Below, piece after piece: positions 54,058 through 62,419 of a stretch of DNA of 64,000 nt. The notes beneath the pieces are model-generated. The model saw only the letters and a program-made list of their open reading frames with translations. It had not been told where the DNA came from and ran no database searches. The stretch is from contig NZ_MKKA01000012.1 in NCBI RefSeq assembly GCF_001942405.1, positions 1-64,000 of the forward strand, given 5' to 3'. This DNA comes from Ornithinimicrobium sp. CNJ-824 (lineage in GTDB: Bacteria; Actinomycetota; Actinomycetes; Actinomycetales; Dermatophilaceae). Both the position numbers and the translations under genes were made by a program. How positions within the stretch are numbered: position 1 is the first letter of the stretch; every line of letters starts with the position of its first letter.

Positions 54058-55670
54058 GAGGAGGCCTCCATGTCCTCGGAACCGTTCCCGTCGTCCTCGT
54101 CGCCGTCCCCGACCTCCACGGACAGGTCCACCCCGTCGCGGTCCTCGAAGTCCTGCCGCCGCAGCGTGCGCAGCTCCTCGACGTCGACGTCCTCGGTGTC
54201 CCGCAGCCGCCAGGCGTGCCGGCCGATCGCGGCCTCGAGCATGTTGCGGGCGAAGCGTCCGTTGCCGAAGCTCGGCCCCCGCGGCGTGGCGGCCAGCATC
54301 TCGCGGAACCGCTCCTGCGCCTCCGGGTCGACGTCGTAGTCCATCTTCTCGGCGAGCACGAGCAGGATCCCGGTGAGCTCGTCGTCGGTGTAGTCGTCGA
54401 ACTCGATGATCGTGCGGAACCGGCTCTCCAGGCCCGGGTTCATCCCGATGAACTCGGCCATCGGCGCCGGGTAGCCGGCGACGATGACGACCAGCTCGTC
54501 GCGGTGGTCCTCCATCTCCTTGACGAGGGTGTCGACGGCCTCCTTGCCGTACTGGTCCCCGCCCAGGCTGTACGCCTCGTCGATGAACAGCACCCCGCCC
54601 AGCGCCGACGCCACCACCTCGGCGGTCTTGGCGGCGGTCTGGCCCAGGTAGCCGGCGACCAGCTCGGAGCGGTCGACCTCGACGAGCTGCCCCTTGTCGA
54701 GCAGCCCCAGCGCCCGGTAGATGCCGCCGACCAGCCGCGCCACCGTCGTCTTGCCGGTGCCCGGGTTGCCGACGAAGACCAGGTGCCGGGTCAGCGTGGC
54801 GACCTTGAGGCCGGCCTCCTGACGGCGCGCGTCCATCTTCAGCAGGGCCACCTGCCGGTGGATCTCGGCCTTGACCCGCTCCAGCCCGATCAGCTCGTCG
54901 AGCTCTGCGAGCAGCTCCTCGACCGACCGCTGCGGGGGAGCGGGCTCGGGCGGCGGCCCGGCCTCCGCGGGCTCCTCCTGGGTGGCGGCGGCAGTGGGTT
55001 CCGGGGGGTATGCCGTGCCCGCCGGCGGCGTCCACGACGTCGGCGGGGCGGGCGGCAGCTGGCCGCCCGGGCCGCCGGCCTGGCCGAACCGGCCCATCTC
55101 GTCCAGCATCTGGCGGACCCGGCCGGACTGCTCCTGGGCACGCTCGAGCAGCTCCCGGGCCCAGGTGCGCTGGTCGGTGCCGTCCGGCCCGGCACCCTGG
55201 TGCGAGGCCGGTGCGTAGCCCTCGAGCGGGTCCGCGGCCGGCGGACGCCGCCCGGCGCGGGGGTGCCCCTGCACCCCGGCCGCGGCCAGCTGGGTCCGGG
55301 CCGCGGTGATCGCCTGACCCACCGTGGTCGCGTCCGACCCGGGCAGCGCGCTCGCCGCGGTGGCCACGTCGGCCAGCGCGACGGCATACCCCTGCGCGTG
55401 CGGGCTCGACTCGGCCAGGAGCGTCTGCAGCAGCGGCGTGGGGACGGCGCGGTAGCGGCGGCCGTGCGGGGCGGTGCCGAAGTAGTCGCTGGCGGGCAGG
55501 GCGAAGGCCTCCCCCCAGGTGCGGGCGATCCGGGCCGAGCCCACGCTGCGCTCCATGACCGCCGCGGCCAGGGCGACCCCCTCGGCGCGGGCGGACCCCT
55601 CCTCCAGGCCGGCCTGCTCGCCGACCCGGGCCAGGGTGTCGACGGCCTCGCGCAGCGGCGACGTGGTCAT
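54054..55670 (-). CDS. CbbX/SpoVK-type AAA+ ATPase
   Basis: This is a 538-residue protein. The first 270 residues are helical with a Pro-rich linker. The AAA+ domain (about 280-500) has Walker A GNPGTGKTTVA, Walker B GGVLFIDEAYSL, sensor 1 region VVIVAGYP and the arginine finger in NPGLESRFR. It belongs to the branch of CbbX, SpoVK and EccA, which remodel protein complexes. The acidic tail (GDEDDGNGSED) is probably flexible. ATG 55670 overlaps the stop of the small helical gene (ATGA). It may remodel a complex of the kinase, TelA or the scaffold proteins. Confidence 0.9.
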   Translation of the reverse strand: MTTSPLREAVDTLARVGEQAGLEEGSARAEGVALAAAVMERSVGSARIARTWGEAFALPASDYFGTAPHGRRYRAVPTPLLQTLLAESSPHAQGYAVALADVATAASALPGSDATTVGQAITAARTQLAAAGVQGHPRAGRRPPAADPLEGYAPASHQGAGPDGTDQRTWARELLERAQEQSGRVRQMLDEMGRFGQAGGPGGQLPPAPPTSWTPPAGTAYPPEPTAAATQEEPAEAGPPPEPAPPQRSVEELLAELDELIGLERVKAEIHRQVALLKMDARRQEAGLKVATLTRHLVFVGNPGTGKTTVARLVGGIYRALGLLDKGQLVEVDRSELVAGYLGQTAAKTAEVVASALGGVLFIDEAYSLGGDQYGKEAVDTLVKEMEDHRDELVVIVAGYPAPMAEFIGMNPGLESRFRTIIEFDDYTDDELTGILLVLAEKMDYDVDPEAQERFREMLAATPRGPSFGNGRFARNMLEAAIGRHAWRLRDTEDVDVEELRTLRRQDFEDRDGVDLSVEVGDGDEDDGNGSEDMEASS

Positions 55671-56275
55671 GAGGTCCTTCCCTCGGGCGGGGTCAGCGGG
55701 TCGACAGCGTCGTCGTCGGCAGACTCCTCCGACGGCTGCTCCGGGACCGGCGCGTGGTCGTCGGCCCCGATCCGCAACGACCCGCCCCCGGCCGACCCGC
55801 CGAACTTCTCGGCGATGAACCGGCCCTGGGCGACCAGCTCGCGGGCGTCGTCGCGGTAGACCGCGTCGAAGACCCGGTCCATCGTCAGCCCGAGCAGGTC
55901 GAGCTGGTCGACGAGGACCATGAGCGAGGTCTTGGCGCCGTCGACGGGGCGGGTGTCGGCGTACCGCCGGGGGAGGCGCTGGTAGGCGCCGATCGCCTCG
56001 GGCAGGTAGTCGGTGGCGGTCGCCACGACCGTGTAGCCCAGGCTGCTGCCGGAGATCCGACCCATCCGCGGCACGGTGTCCCGCACGGTGTCGACGACGC
56101 GCTGGGCCCGCGCGGTGACGACCGAGGGCAGCGCGGAGGAACCGAGCAGCTCCTCGGTGGTCGCGAGCGCCTGCTCGACGTCCTGCGCCGTCGGGGGCGC
56201 GGGCAGCTCGAGGCGGTCGTCGGCCGCCTCGGGCGCCCGGCCGAGCATCCGGTCGAGCAGGTCGGAGAACCCCAT
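55667..56275 (-). CDS. conserved helical protein, cluster component
   Basis: This is a 202-residue, largely helical soluble protein (MGFSDLLDRMLGR start, then SLMVLVDQLDLLGLTMDRVFDAVYRDDAREL). It is a paralogue of 37298-37954. It has no catalytic motif that I can see. It lies between TelA (15-base gap) and the AAA+ gene (ATGA overlap), so it is likely a structural partner of one of them. Confidence 0.8.
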   Translation of the reverse strand: MGFSDLLDRMLGRAPEAADDRLELPAPPTAQDVEQALATTEELLGSSALPSVVTARAQRVVDTVRDTVPRMGRISGSSLGYTVVATATDYLPEAIGAYQRLPRRYADTRPVDGAKTSLMVLVDQLDLLGLTMDRVFDAVYRDDARELVAQGRFIAEKFGGSAGGGSLRIGADDHAPVPEQPSEESADDDAVDPLTPPEGRTS

Positions 56276-56290
56276 GCCGTCCCCGCCCCG

Positions 56291-57535
56291 TCAGGACAGC
56301 CGGGTCGGCGGGGCGTCGCCCAGGTCGAGCTCGCCACCCACCAGCCGGGTGTCGGTGCGGCGGGAGCGGTCCAGGTAGCCCCGCGACTTGGACACCTCTC
56401 CCTCGAGCACGCCGATGGTCTGGGCCATCGAGTCCAGCGCCTGGGAGCGGAAGGCGTCGATCGCGTCCATCGTCTCGTAGATGTTGGCGAAGGCCGCCTG
56501 CAGCTGCTCCAGGCCCAGCGTCGAGGACGCCGCCTGCTCCTGGATCGCCACCGAGTTGTCCCGCAGCATCTCGCTGGTGCGCTGGATCATGTCGGAGGTC
56601 GTCTCGTTCAGCGCGGTGATCTGGTCGAGGACCAGCTTCTGGTTGTTCAGCGCCTGGGCCACGAGGACGGCGGTGCGCAGCGCCGACACGGTGGTCGTGG
56701 AGGCCCGGTCGACACCCTTGATGAGCTCGATGTTGTTCTTCATGATGATGTCGATCGCCAGGTAGTTCTGGATCGACACCGCCAGCTGGGTCAGCAGGTC
56801 CTGGTGCTTCTGCCGGACGTAGAAGAGCACGTCCTCGCGCATCGCCTTGGCCTTCTCGGGGTCGGTCTCCTCGAGCTGGGCGACGTGGGCGGCGACGCGG
56901 GCGTCGAGCTGCTCGGCGATGTAGACGTACTGGTTGAGCCGGCCCATGGAGTCCCACAGCTGCTGCTTCTCCATGTTCAGCGCGGCGTTGTCCTTGGCCA
57001 GCTCGTCCTGCCCGCTGCGCAGCGCGTGCAGGATGCCGTCGAGGTGCTTCTCGGCCGACTCGTACTTGCGGAAGTAGTCGCGCAGCCGGTCCCCGAACGG
57101 GATCATCCCCAGGAACTTCTTGGCGCCCTGGGCCTGCGCCGGGTCGAGGTCCTCGACGGTGCGGCGCAGCTCCATGAGGGTGCGGCCGACCTTGGACTCC
57201 TTGGAGACGCCGCCCTCCTGCAGGGCCCGCACCGGCGACTTGAGCAGCCGGTTGGAGGTCTCGGCCGCGGTGCGGATCTCGGCGTCGCCCATCGTGCGGA
57301 CGTCGGCGGCCTTGCGGGCGAACTCCGGCGACCGGGTCTCGGTCCGGGTCAGCCCCTGGACGAAGTCCTCGACCTTCTTGTCCAGCGCCGGGAGGGCCTG
57401 CGGGTCCACCTGAGGCGCCATGGCGGGCGCGGCGGTCTCGGCCACCGGCTGCGGCGGGGGCGGCGCGGTCAGCGTGAGCGGCTCCGGGGCGGCCAGGGGC
57501 TCGGGGGCCTGGAGCGGCTGCGGCTGGTCGGTCAT
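56291..57535 (-). CDS. TelA-family (toxic anion resistance) protein
   Basis: This is a 414-residue protein. After a Pro-rich start (about 1-50), an all-helical TelA domain fills the rest: MELRRTVEDLDPAQAQGAKKFLGMIPFGDRLRDYFRKYESAEKHLDGI (split over the conserved G-K-F-LG-IPFG loop), FYVRQKHQDLLTQLAVSIQNYLAI and NNQKLVLDQITALNETTSDMIQRTSEML. TelA proteins are linked to tellurite, envelope stress and antibiotic tolerance, with unknown chemistry. ATG 57535 follows GGAGGAGAG. It is the first gene of the nine-gene run. Confidence 0.93.
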   Translation of the reverse strand: MTDQPQPLQAPEPLAAPEPLTLTAPPPPQPVAETAAPAMAPQVDPQALPALDKKVEDFVQGLTRTETRSPEFARKAADVRTMGDAEIRTAAETSNRLLKSPVRALQEGGVSKESKVGRTLMELRRTVEDLDPAQAQGAKKFLGMIPFGDRLRDYFRKYESAEKHLDGILHALRSGQDELAKDNAALNMEKQQLWDSMGRLNQYVYIAEQLDARVAAHVAQLEETDPEKAKAMREDVLFYVRQKHQDLLTQLAVSIQNYLAIDIIMKNNIELIKGVDRASTTTVSALRTAVLVAQALNNQKLVLDQITALNETTSDMIQRTSEMLRDNSVAIQEQAASSTLGLEQLQAAFANIYETMDAIDAFRSQALDSMAQTIGVLEGEVSKSRGYLDRSRRTDTRLVGGELDLGDAPPTRLS

Positions 57536-57728
57536 CTGCTCTCCTCCGGTTGGCACCCTGCGTCGGGCGTCGTCGACGGGGCCACCTGGGCACCCGGCGG
57601 GTCTGACGTGCCCATTGTGTCCTGCCGTTCCCTCCGGCACACCTGGGGAGCCGCACGCCTGGGGAGGAGGGGTATGCCGTGGCGCGGCGCGCGCCCGGGA
57701 CGCGCCCCTGCCGCGCCCGGGGCCCGGT

Positions 57729-58220
57729 TCACAGGGCCAGCCGGTAGACCCGCAGGTCCACGCCGGGGACCGGCGTCCAGTCGCGTCCTGGCACCCGGAC
57801 GAACCCGGCGCGCTCGTACATCCGGTGGGCCGTCGACATCCACCCGTCGCTGGAGAGGACGACGGCCTGGTAGCCGTCCCGGCGGGCGCGGTCCACGATC
57901 GCGTCCAGCAGGGCCCGGCCGGCGCGACGGCCGCGCACCGCCGGGTCGACGGCGAGCATCCGGAACTCGGCCTCGCCGTCGACGGCGACCTCCCGCTGCC
58001 CGGAGCCGTGGCCTGCCCAGGTCACCGTGCCGACGACCCGGCCGTCGAGCTCGGCGATCCAGACCTCCGCGTCCGCGACCCGGGCGGCCGTGTCGCGCAG
58101 GGCCGTCCAGTAGGGCTCGTCCGGGGCCATCCCGCTCGGCCCGTAGGCCGAGACGAGGATCCGGCCGACGGCCTCGTGGTCGTCGGTGACGGCGGGCCGG
58201 AGCGAGACGTCGATGGGCAC
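57729..58220 (-). CDS. GNAT-family N-acetyltransferase
   Basis: This is a 163-residue GNAT protein. The acetyl-CoA loop is seen at MLAVDPAVRGRRAGRALLDAIVDRA (about 88-112), followed by YERAGFVRV. GTG 58220 has a TACCGT box 8-13 bases ahead and no ribosome site, so it may be leaderless. It is divergent from the DUF4397 gene across an AT-rich palindrome. The acceptor is unknown. Confidence 0.9.
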   Translation of the reverse strand: MPIDVSLRPAVTDDHEAVGRILVSAYGPSGMAPDEPYWTALRDTAARVADAEVWIAELDGRVVGTVTWAGHGSGQREVAVDGEAEFRMLAVDPAVRGRRAGRALLDAIVDRARRDGYQAVVLSSDGWMSTAHRMYERAGFVRVPGRDWTPVPGVDLRVYRLAL

Positions 58221-58239
58221 GGTGGAACGGTACCGCCAA

Positions 58240-58262
58240 AAAAGTTCGACAAACTTTTGACA
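58240..58262 (+). promoter_or_regulatory. AT-rich palindrome with a consensus -35
   Basis: AAAAGTT-CGACA-AACTTTT (58240-58258) is a perfect 7-bp inverted repeat and runs into TTGACA (58257-58262), a full -35 consensus facing the DUF4397 gene 81 bases on. A -10 is not clear. Because it lies between divergent genes, it looks like an operator. The regulator is unknown. Confidence 0.5.
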
Positions 58263-58342
58263 AGGATGAATCCAAGCATGGACATCGGCCCGTAGTAGGG
58301 GTCAGAGGGCGGAGACGCCGCCCCTCACCGAAGGAGCACACG

Positions 58343-59149
58343 ATGCGCAGGATCACCACCGCAGCCCTGGTCGCCGGCGCGACCGTCACCGCCCTCGCCG
58401 CCCCGGCGGCCGCGGACGGCCACGAGTCGGCCGTCTCCATCCTCCACGGGGTGCCCGGCCTGACCGTGGACGTCTACGTGGACGGCGAGGAGCTGCTGCC
58501 CGACTTCGAGCCCGGCACGCTGACCGACCCGATGATGCTCGAGGCCGGCACCTACGACATCGCCGTCTACGCCGACGGCGACACCCCCGACTCGGCCGAC
58601 CCGGCCATCTCCGCCGAGGGTCTCGAGGTGCCCGGCGGGGCCAACCTGACCCTGGCCGCCCACCTGGCCGAGGACGGCACCCCGATGCTGTCCGCCTTCG
58701 CCAACGACGTGTCCGAGACCGCGGCGGGCGACGCCCGCCTCACCGTCCGGCACGCCGCCGCCGCCCCCGCGGTGGACGTCCGCGCCGGTGGCGAGCCGGT
58801 CATCACCGGTCTGACCAACCCGAACGAGGAGGTCCTGGACCTGCCGGCCGGCATGGTCTCGGCCGACGTGGTGCTCGCGGGCACCGAGGACGTCGTGCTC
58901 GGCCCGGCCGACCTCGACCTGGGCGAGGGCGTCAACACCATCGTCTACGCCTGGGGCTCCGCCGAGGACGGCACCCTGGACCTCGCCGTCCAGACCATCG
59001 ACGGGCTGCACAGCGCCCCCGAGGGTGTCCCGTCCGGTCAGGGTGGCCTCATGGACAGCTCCATGCTGATGGTGCTGGCGGCGGCCGGTGCGGCCGGCGT
59101 GCTGGCCGCCGGTGGCCTCGTGGCCCGTCGCGCGACCCAGCGCGGCTGA
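58343..59149 (+). CDS. DUF4397-domain surface protein
   Basis: This is a 268-residue protein with signal peptide (about 1-24, ending APAAADG), two DUF4397 beta-sandwich repeats (SAVSILHGVPGLTVDVYVDGEEL and ARLTVRHAAAAPAVDVRAGGEPV), a short linker and a C-terminal helix (about 238-258) ending in RRATQRG. No LPXTG-type motif is seen, though a sortase gene follows, so it is probably membrane-anchored. ATG 58343 follows GAAGGAG. The same gene-sortase-sigma order recurs in actinobacteria. Confidence 0.9.
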   Translation: MRRITTAALVAGATVTALAAPAAADGHESAVSILHGVPGLTVDVYVDGEELLPDFEPGTLTDPMMLEAGTYDIAVYADGDTPDSADPAISAEGLEVPGGANLTLAAHLAEDGTPMLSAFANDVSETAAGDARLTVRHAAAAPAVDVRAGGEPVITGLTNPNEEVLDLPAGMVSADVVLAGTEDVVLGPADLDLGEGVNTIVYAWGSAEDGTLDLAVQTIDGLHSAPEGVPSGQGGLMDSSMLMVLAAAGAAGVLAAGGLVARRATQRG

Positions 59150-59182
59150 GCCCCGGTCCCTCCGGACGTCGAACCTGCTGCC

Positions 59183-60168
59183 ATGACCACTCCGCCCAGC
59201 CCCGTCCCCACCGGTGGGAACCCCACCGGTGGGGGCGGCTCCCCCCGTCGGGGGACGGCGCGCGGCGAGGGCGCGGAGCAGCAGGTCGACAGCTCCGCCG
59301 GAGGGCCCGTCCGGGCCTTCTGGCGGCGGGTCGGCGCGGTGCCCCTCGGGGTGCTGGTCGGCTCCGTCCTCCTGCTCGTCGTGGCCCTGGTCGGGCTGAC
59401 ACGCGACCCGGTCCCGGCGGCGGAGGACTTCGGTGAGGTCCCCGTGGAGGTGGCCATGACCTCCACGGGGACTCCCGCCGAGCAGGCCGGCGCGGCAGGC
59501 GAGAGCGAGGACGGCGCGGCCGGCGAGCGCAGGACTCACCGGCCGACGAGACGCAGGACGCGTCGAGAGAGCAGGGCGGGGAGGATGCGGCCGACGAGGC
59601 CGAGGAAGGCTCGGCCGACGACGCCGACAGCTCCCCGCGGCTGGCCGTCGAGCCGCCGGCCCGACGCCCCGCCGGTCTGGACGGGCTGGCCGCCGCCACC
59701 CGGGCCGCCGCCGACCGGGTGCCCGTGCGCCTGGAGGTCGGCTCGGTCGACCTGGCCGTGCCCCTGGACCAGGTCGGGGTGCAGGACGACGGCCAGATGC
59801 AGATCCCCGAGGACGCCGACCGGGCCGGCTGGTACCGCTACGGCCCCGCCCCGGGCGCCGACGCCGGGTCCACCGTCATCTCCGGCCACGTCGACGACCG
59901 CGACGGCCCCGGTGCCTTCCTGGCCCTCACCGACGTGGCCGAGGGCGACGAGGTGACGGTGGAGGCCGCGGACGGGACGCGCACCGCATACCGCATCGTG
60001 TCCCTGCGCACCGTGGCCAAGCCCGAGCTCGCGGTCCAGGAGGTCTTCCGCCGCGACGGGCCGCACGTCCTCCAGCTCATCACCTGCACCGGCCCGTGGT
60101 CCCCCGACACCCGGCGCTACACCGACAACCTCGTCATCACGGCCGAGCCGGTCGCCGACGGGTCGTGA
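59183..60168 (+). CDS. class F sortase, one frameshift
   Basis: This is a membrane-anchored transpeptidase-like enzyme. A cytoplasmic start, one helix (about 55-75), an acidic linker, then the sortase barrel (about 190-328): VRLEVGSVDLAVPLDQVG, catalytic His in VISGHVDD, catalytic Cys in LITCTG and Arg in DTRRYTDNLVI. One G lost near 59528 (GAG[G]CGCAG) breaks the linker; restored length is 328. ATG 59183 lies 33 bases after the DUF4397 gene. The sorting signal it recognises is not clear. Confidence 0.88.
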
Positions 60169-60267
60169 CCGGCGATGTCCTGGGCGGTCGCCGTGCAGGA
60201 CCGGGAGGCCGGCACCCGGAGGCCGTTCACGTTGACGCCCGGTCCTGACCTGCGGCAGGTTGGTCCC

Positions 60268-60849
60268 GTGACCGACAGCGCCGCCTCCGACGCCGCCGGT
60301 CCACCGGCTGCGACGACCACGGAGGAGAGGCTGGCGCTGGAGGCGTGGCTGGACGGGGACGAGCGGGGCCTCGAGCTGGCCTACCGCCGCTGGGGCGGCA
60401 TGGTCCACGGCCTGGCGGCCAAGGCCGTCGGTCCCGTCGAGGCCGACGACGTCACCCAGCAGGTCTTCCTGTCCGCCTGGCGCGGCCGGGACGGCTTCGA
60501 CCCGGCCCGGGGTCCCCTCGGCGCCTGGCTCGTGGGGATCACCCGACGCCGGGTCGCCGACGTCGTGCGGGCCCGCCCCTTCACCGCCGAGGTGCCGACC
60601 ACCGACGACGAGATGGCGACGGCCGACCTGACGGCCTGGGACGCCGCCGACTCCACCGACCTCATCACGGTCTACGAGGAGCTGGAGCGGATCGGGGAGC
60701 CCCAGCGGACCATCCTGCTCATGGCCTACGTGGAGGACCGCACCCAGAAGGAGATCGCCGAGCTGCTCGACCTGCCGCTCGGGACCGTCAAGACCCACAT
60801 GACCCGCACCCTGCGACGGTTGCGCGACCGGCTAGGAGGTGAGCAGTGA
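60268..60849 (+). CDS. ECF-type RNA polymerase sigma factor
   Basis: This is a 193-residue sigma factor from GTG 60268. Region 2 is seen as LELAYRRWGGMVHGLAAKA and EADDVTQQVFLSAW (about 37-75), region 4 as IAELLDLPLGTVKTHMTRTLRRL (about 163-185). A frame open from ATG 60175 would add 31 residues of poor quality. Its stop overlaps the anti-sigma start (GTGA). It probably controls the DUF4397/sortase genes beside it and itself. Confidence 0.9.
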   Translation: MTDSAASDAAGPPAATTTEERLALEAWLDGDERGLELAYRRWGGMVHGLAAKAVGPVEADDVTQQVFLSAWRGRDGFDPARGPLGAWLVGITRRRVADVVRARPFTAEVPTTDDEMATADLTAWDAADSTDLITVYEELERIGEPQRTILLMAYVEDRTQKEIAELLDLPLGTVKTHMTRTLRRLRDRLGGEQ

Positions 60850-61570
60850 CCGTGCAGGACGACCGACGCCAGGAGTCCTCGGGCGAGGAGCGCGTGGTCC
60901 GGCTGCTGCGCCGGGCCGGCGACCTGAGCGCGCCGCCACCGCCGCAGGTCTGGCGAGCGGTGGAGGAGGAGCTCGGGAACCCGTCCGGTGACTGGTCCAC
61001 CCGGCGGGCGCGCGGCTCCCGGCACGTGGCAGGACCGCGGCGGGCGCACGGCTCCCGACGGGCCGGCCGTCGCTCGTGGCCGGGGGTCCTGCCGATGCTG
61101 GCCGCGGCCGCGGTGGGCGGGGTGGTCGCGCTGTCGGGCGACCGGCTGCTGCAGGGTGGGCAGGAGCAGGAGCCGGAGGCTTGCTGGTGGCCGCCGCCGG
61201 TCTCGGACCGGTCGAGGACGCCACGGACGCCACGGCCGGTGCGGACGACCTCACCGCCCGCGCCGAGGTGGTCGCCGTGGACGGGCACCGTTCCCTGCTG
61301 GTCGAGCTGGACCGGCCCGTCGAGCAGGAGGGCGACTACCTGGAGGTCTGGCTGCTGCGCCCGGACGTCAGCGGGATGGTCTCGGTCGGGGTGCTCCAGG
61401 GCACGACGGCACGGCTCGAGCTCCCCGACGACGTCTCCCTGGAGGAGTACCCCTCTCGACATCTCCGTGGAGCGTCTCGACGGAGACCCGACGCACGGCG
61501 GCCGCAGCGTGCTCCGGGGCGAGCTGTCCGACGACCCCGGGCTCACCGCCCACGGCGCGCCGGCGGGTGA
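60846..61570 (+). CDS. RskA-like anti-sigma factor, frameshifted
   Basis: GTG 60846 opens a cytoplasmic part (about 1-75, with LSAPPPPQVWRAVEEEL as in RskA-like proteins), a helix (SWPGVLPMLAAAAVGGVVAL) and an extracytoplasmic RskA C-terminal domain (GDYLEVWLLRPDVSGMVSVGVLQG, then LDISVERLDGDPTHGGRSVLRGEL). One G lost near 61181 (GAGG[G]CTTG) joins the helix to the domain; a second shift lies near 61455, and the true end is uncertain. No HxxxCxxC zinc motif is seen. It should hold the sigma factor at the membrane. Confidence 0.75.
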
Positions 61571-61580
61571 TCCTCCGGGA

Positions 61581-61937
61581 TCACCCCAGCAGCTGGACGG
61601 TCGCGCTGACCAGCTCGCCGAGGGCGAGGGACGCGGTCACGACCGTGACCACGGCCGGCACCTTGCCGTCGCCGAGGATGCGGTCGAACCGCGGGTCCTC
61701 CGGGTGGGTCCACGAGTAGCGGCCGCTGCGCAGCGTCACGCTGACGACCCAGGCCGCCAGCGCGGCGGCGATGAAGGCGGGTACGAGGACGGTGGGCCCC
61801 AGGGTCGTCATCGTCAGCCGTCCGACCGTCAGTGATCCCACGACGAGAGCCAGGCCGGTGCGGCGCCAGGCCAGGGCGGTCCGCTCCTGCTGCAGCCCCG
61901 GGTCGCGGACCGTGCCCCGGGCCGGCTCCTCGCCCAT
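61581..61937 (-). CDS. DUF202 membrane protein
   Basis: This is a 118-residue protein with three helices and the DUF202 signature near the N-terminus (QQERTALAWRRTGLALVVG). ATG 61937 overlaps the stop of the other DUF202 gene by one base (TGATG). Its function is unknown. Confidence 0.85.
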   Translation of the reverse strand: MGEEPARGTVRDPGLQQERTALAWRRTGLALVVGSLTVGRLTMTTLGPTVLVPAFIAAALAAWVVSVTLRSGRYSWTHPEDPRFDRILGDGKVPAVVTVVTASLALGELVSATVQLLG

Positions 61938-62311
61938 CAGGCCCGCAGCAGGGTGGCCACGAGCAGGACGACGCCCGCGACGGCCACGCCGATGACGACG
62001 ACGATGCCGGCGGCGTTGCCGGGCAGGGGCCGTTCGGTGCGCATCGCCTGCTCGGTGCGCACCCAGCCGCGCCAGGCGTGGTATGCCGACGCGAGCCCGG
62101 TCAGGGCCAGCACGGCCGCGAGGGCGGCCTGGGCGCGGTCGTCGATGCGCAGGGGGAGGGCGTCGACCGCGGCGGCGACGGCCAGCAGCGCCAGGGAGGT
62201 GCGGATCCAGGCGAGGAAGGTGCGCTCGTTGGCCAGCGAGAACCGGGGGTCGGGCTCGTCGCCCGAGCCGTAGACGGAGCGGGGCCAGCGGGAGTAGGGC
62301 ACGGTCGGCAT
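61937..62311 (-). CDS. YidH-type DUF202 membrane protein
   Basis: This is a 124-residue protein with three helices. LANERTFLAWIRTSLALLAVAAAV (about 26-49) is the family signature. It is paired with a second DUF202 gene, as is common (YidH/YidG). No function is established. Its upstream region is shared with the sulfide oxidoreductase gene on the other strand. Confidence 0.88.
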   Translation of the reverse strand: MPTVPYSRWPRSVYGSGDEPDPRFSLANERTFLAWIRTSLALLAVAAAVDALPLRIDDRAQAALAAVLALTGLASAYHAWRGWVRTEQAMRTERPLPGNAAGIVVVIGVAVAGVVLLVATLLRA

Positions 62312-62392
62312 GGTAGGCGACCGGGCTGCTCCGGGCCCTGCCGAAGTCCACTACCTAGTGTCGTAAGTCACGTCCTCAGAATGGCGTCAATG

Positions 62393-62410
62393 GATACCCG
62401 CAGGGGTATC
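62393..62410 (+). promoter_or_regulatory. CsoR/CstR-like operator
   Basis: GATACCC-GCAG-GGGTATC is a perfect 7-bp inverted repeat ending 10 bases before the ATG of the flavoprotein gene. The pattern ATACCC...GGGTAT is that of CsoR-family repressors, including the persulfide sensor CstR, which controls sulfide oxidation genes. No csoR/cstR gene is in the window. Confidence 0.65.
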
Positions 62411-62419
62411 GTTGGGGGC

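Larger units (their letters stand above)
2863..62087. repeat. dispersed word GGTATGCC(G), 21 copies
   Basis: Exact GGTATGCC on the plus strand starts at 2863, 5423, 10457, 15964, 19448, 26420, 37368, 43505, 46058, 51852, 55007, 57671 and 62080. GGCATACC starts at 4610, 16138, 30328, 30596, 39999, 46617, 52706 and 55383. Most continue to GGTATGCCGT. One-off variants add about fifteen more, e.g. near 11201, 11610, 22513, 36474 and 59988. Copies occur in genes in all frames (Tyr-Ala, Gly-Met-Pro or Val-Cys readings) and between genes. This was counted by eye; more may exist. Confidence 0.8.
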
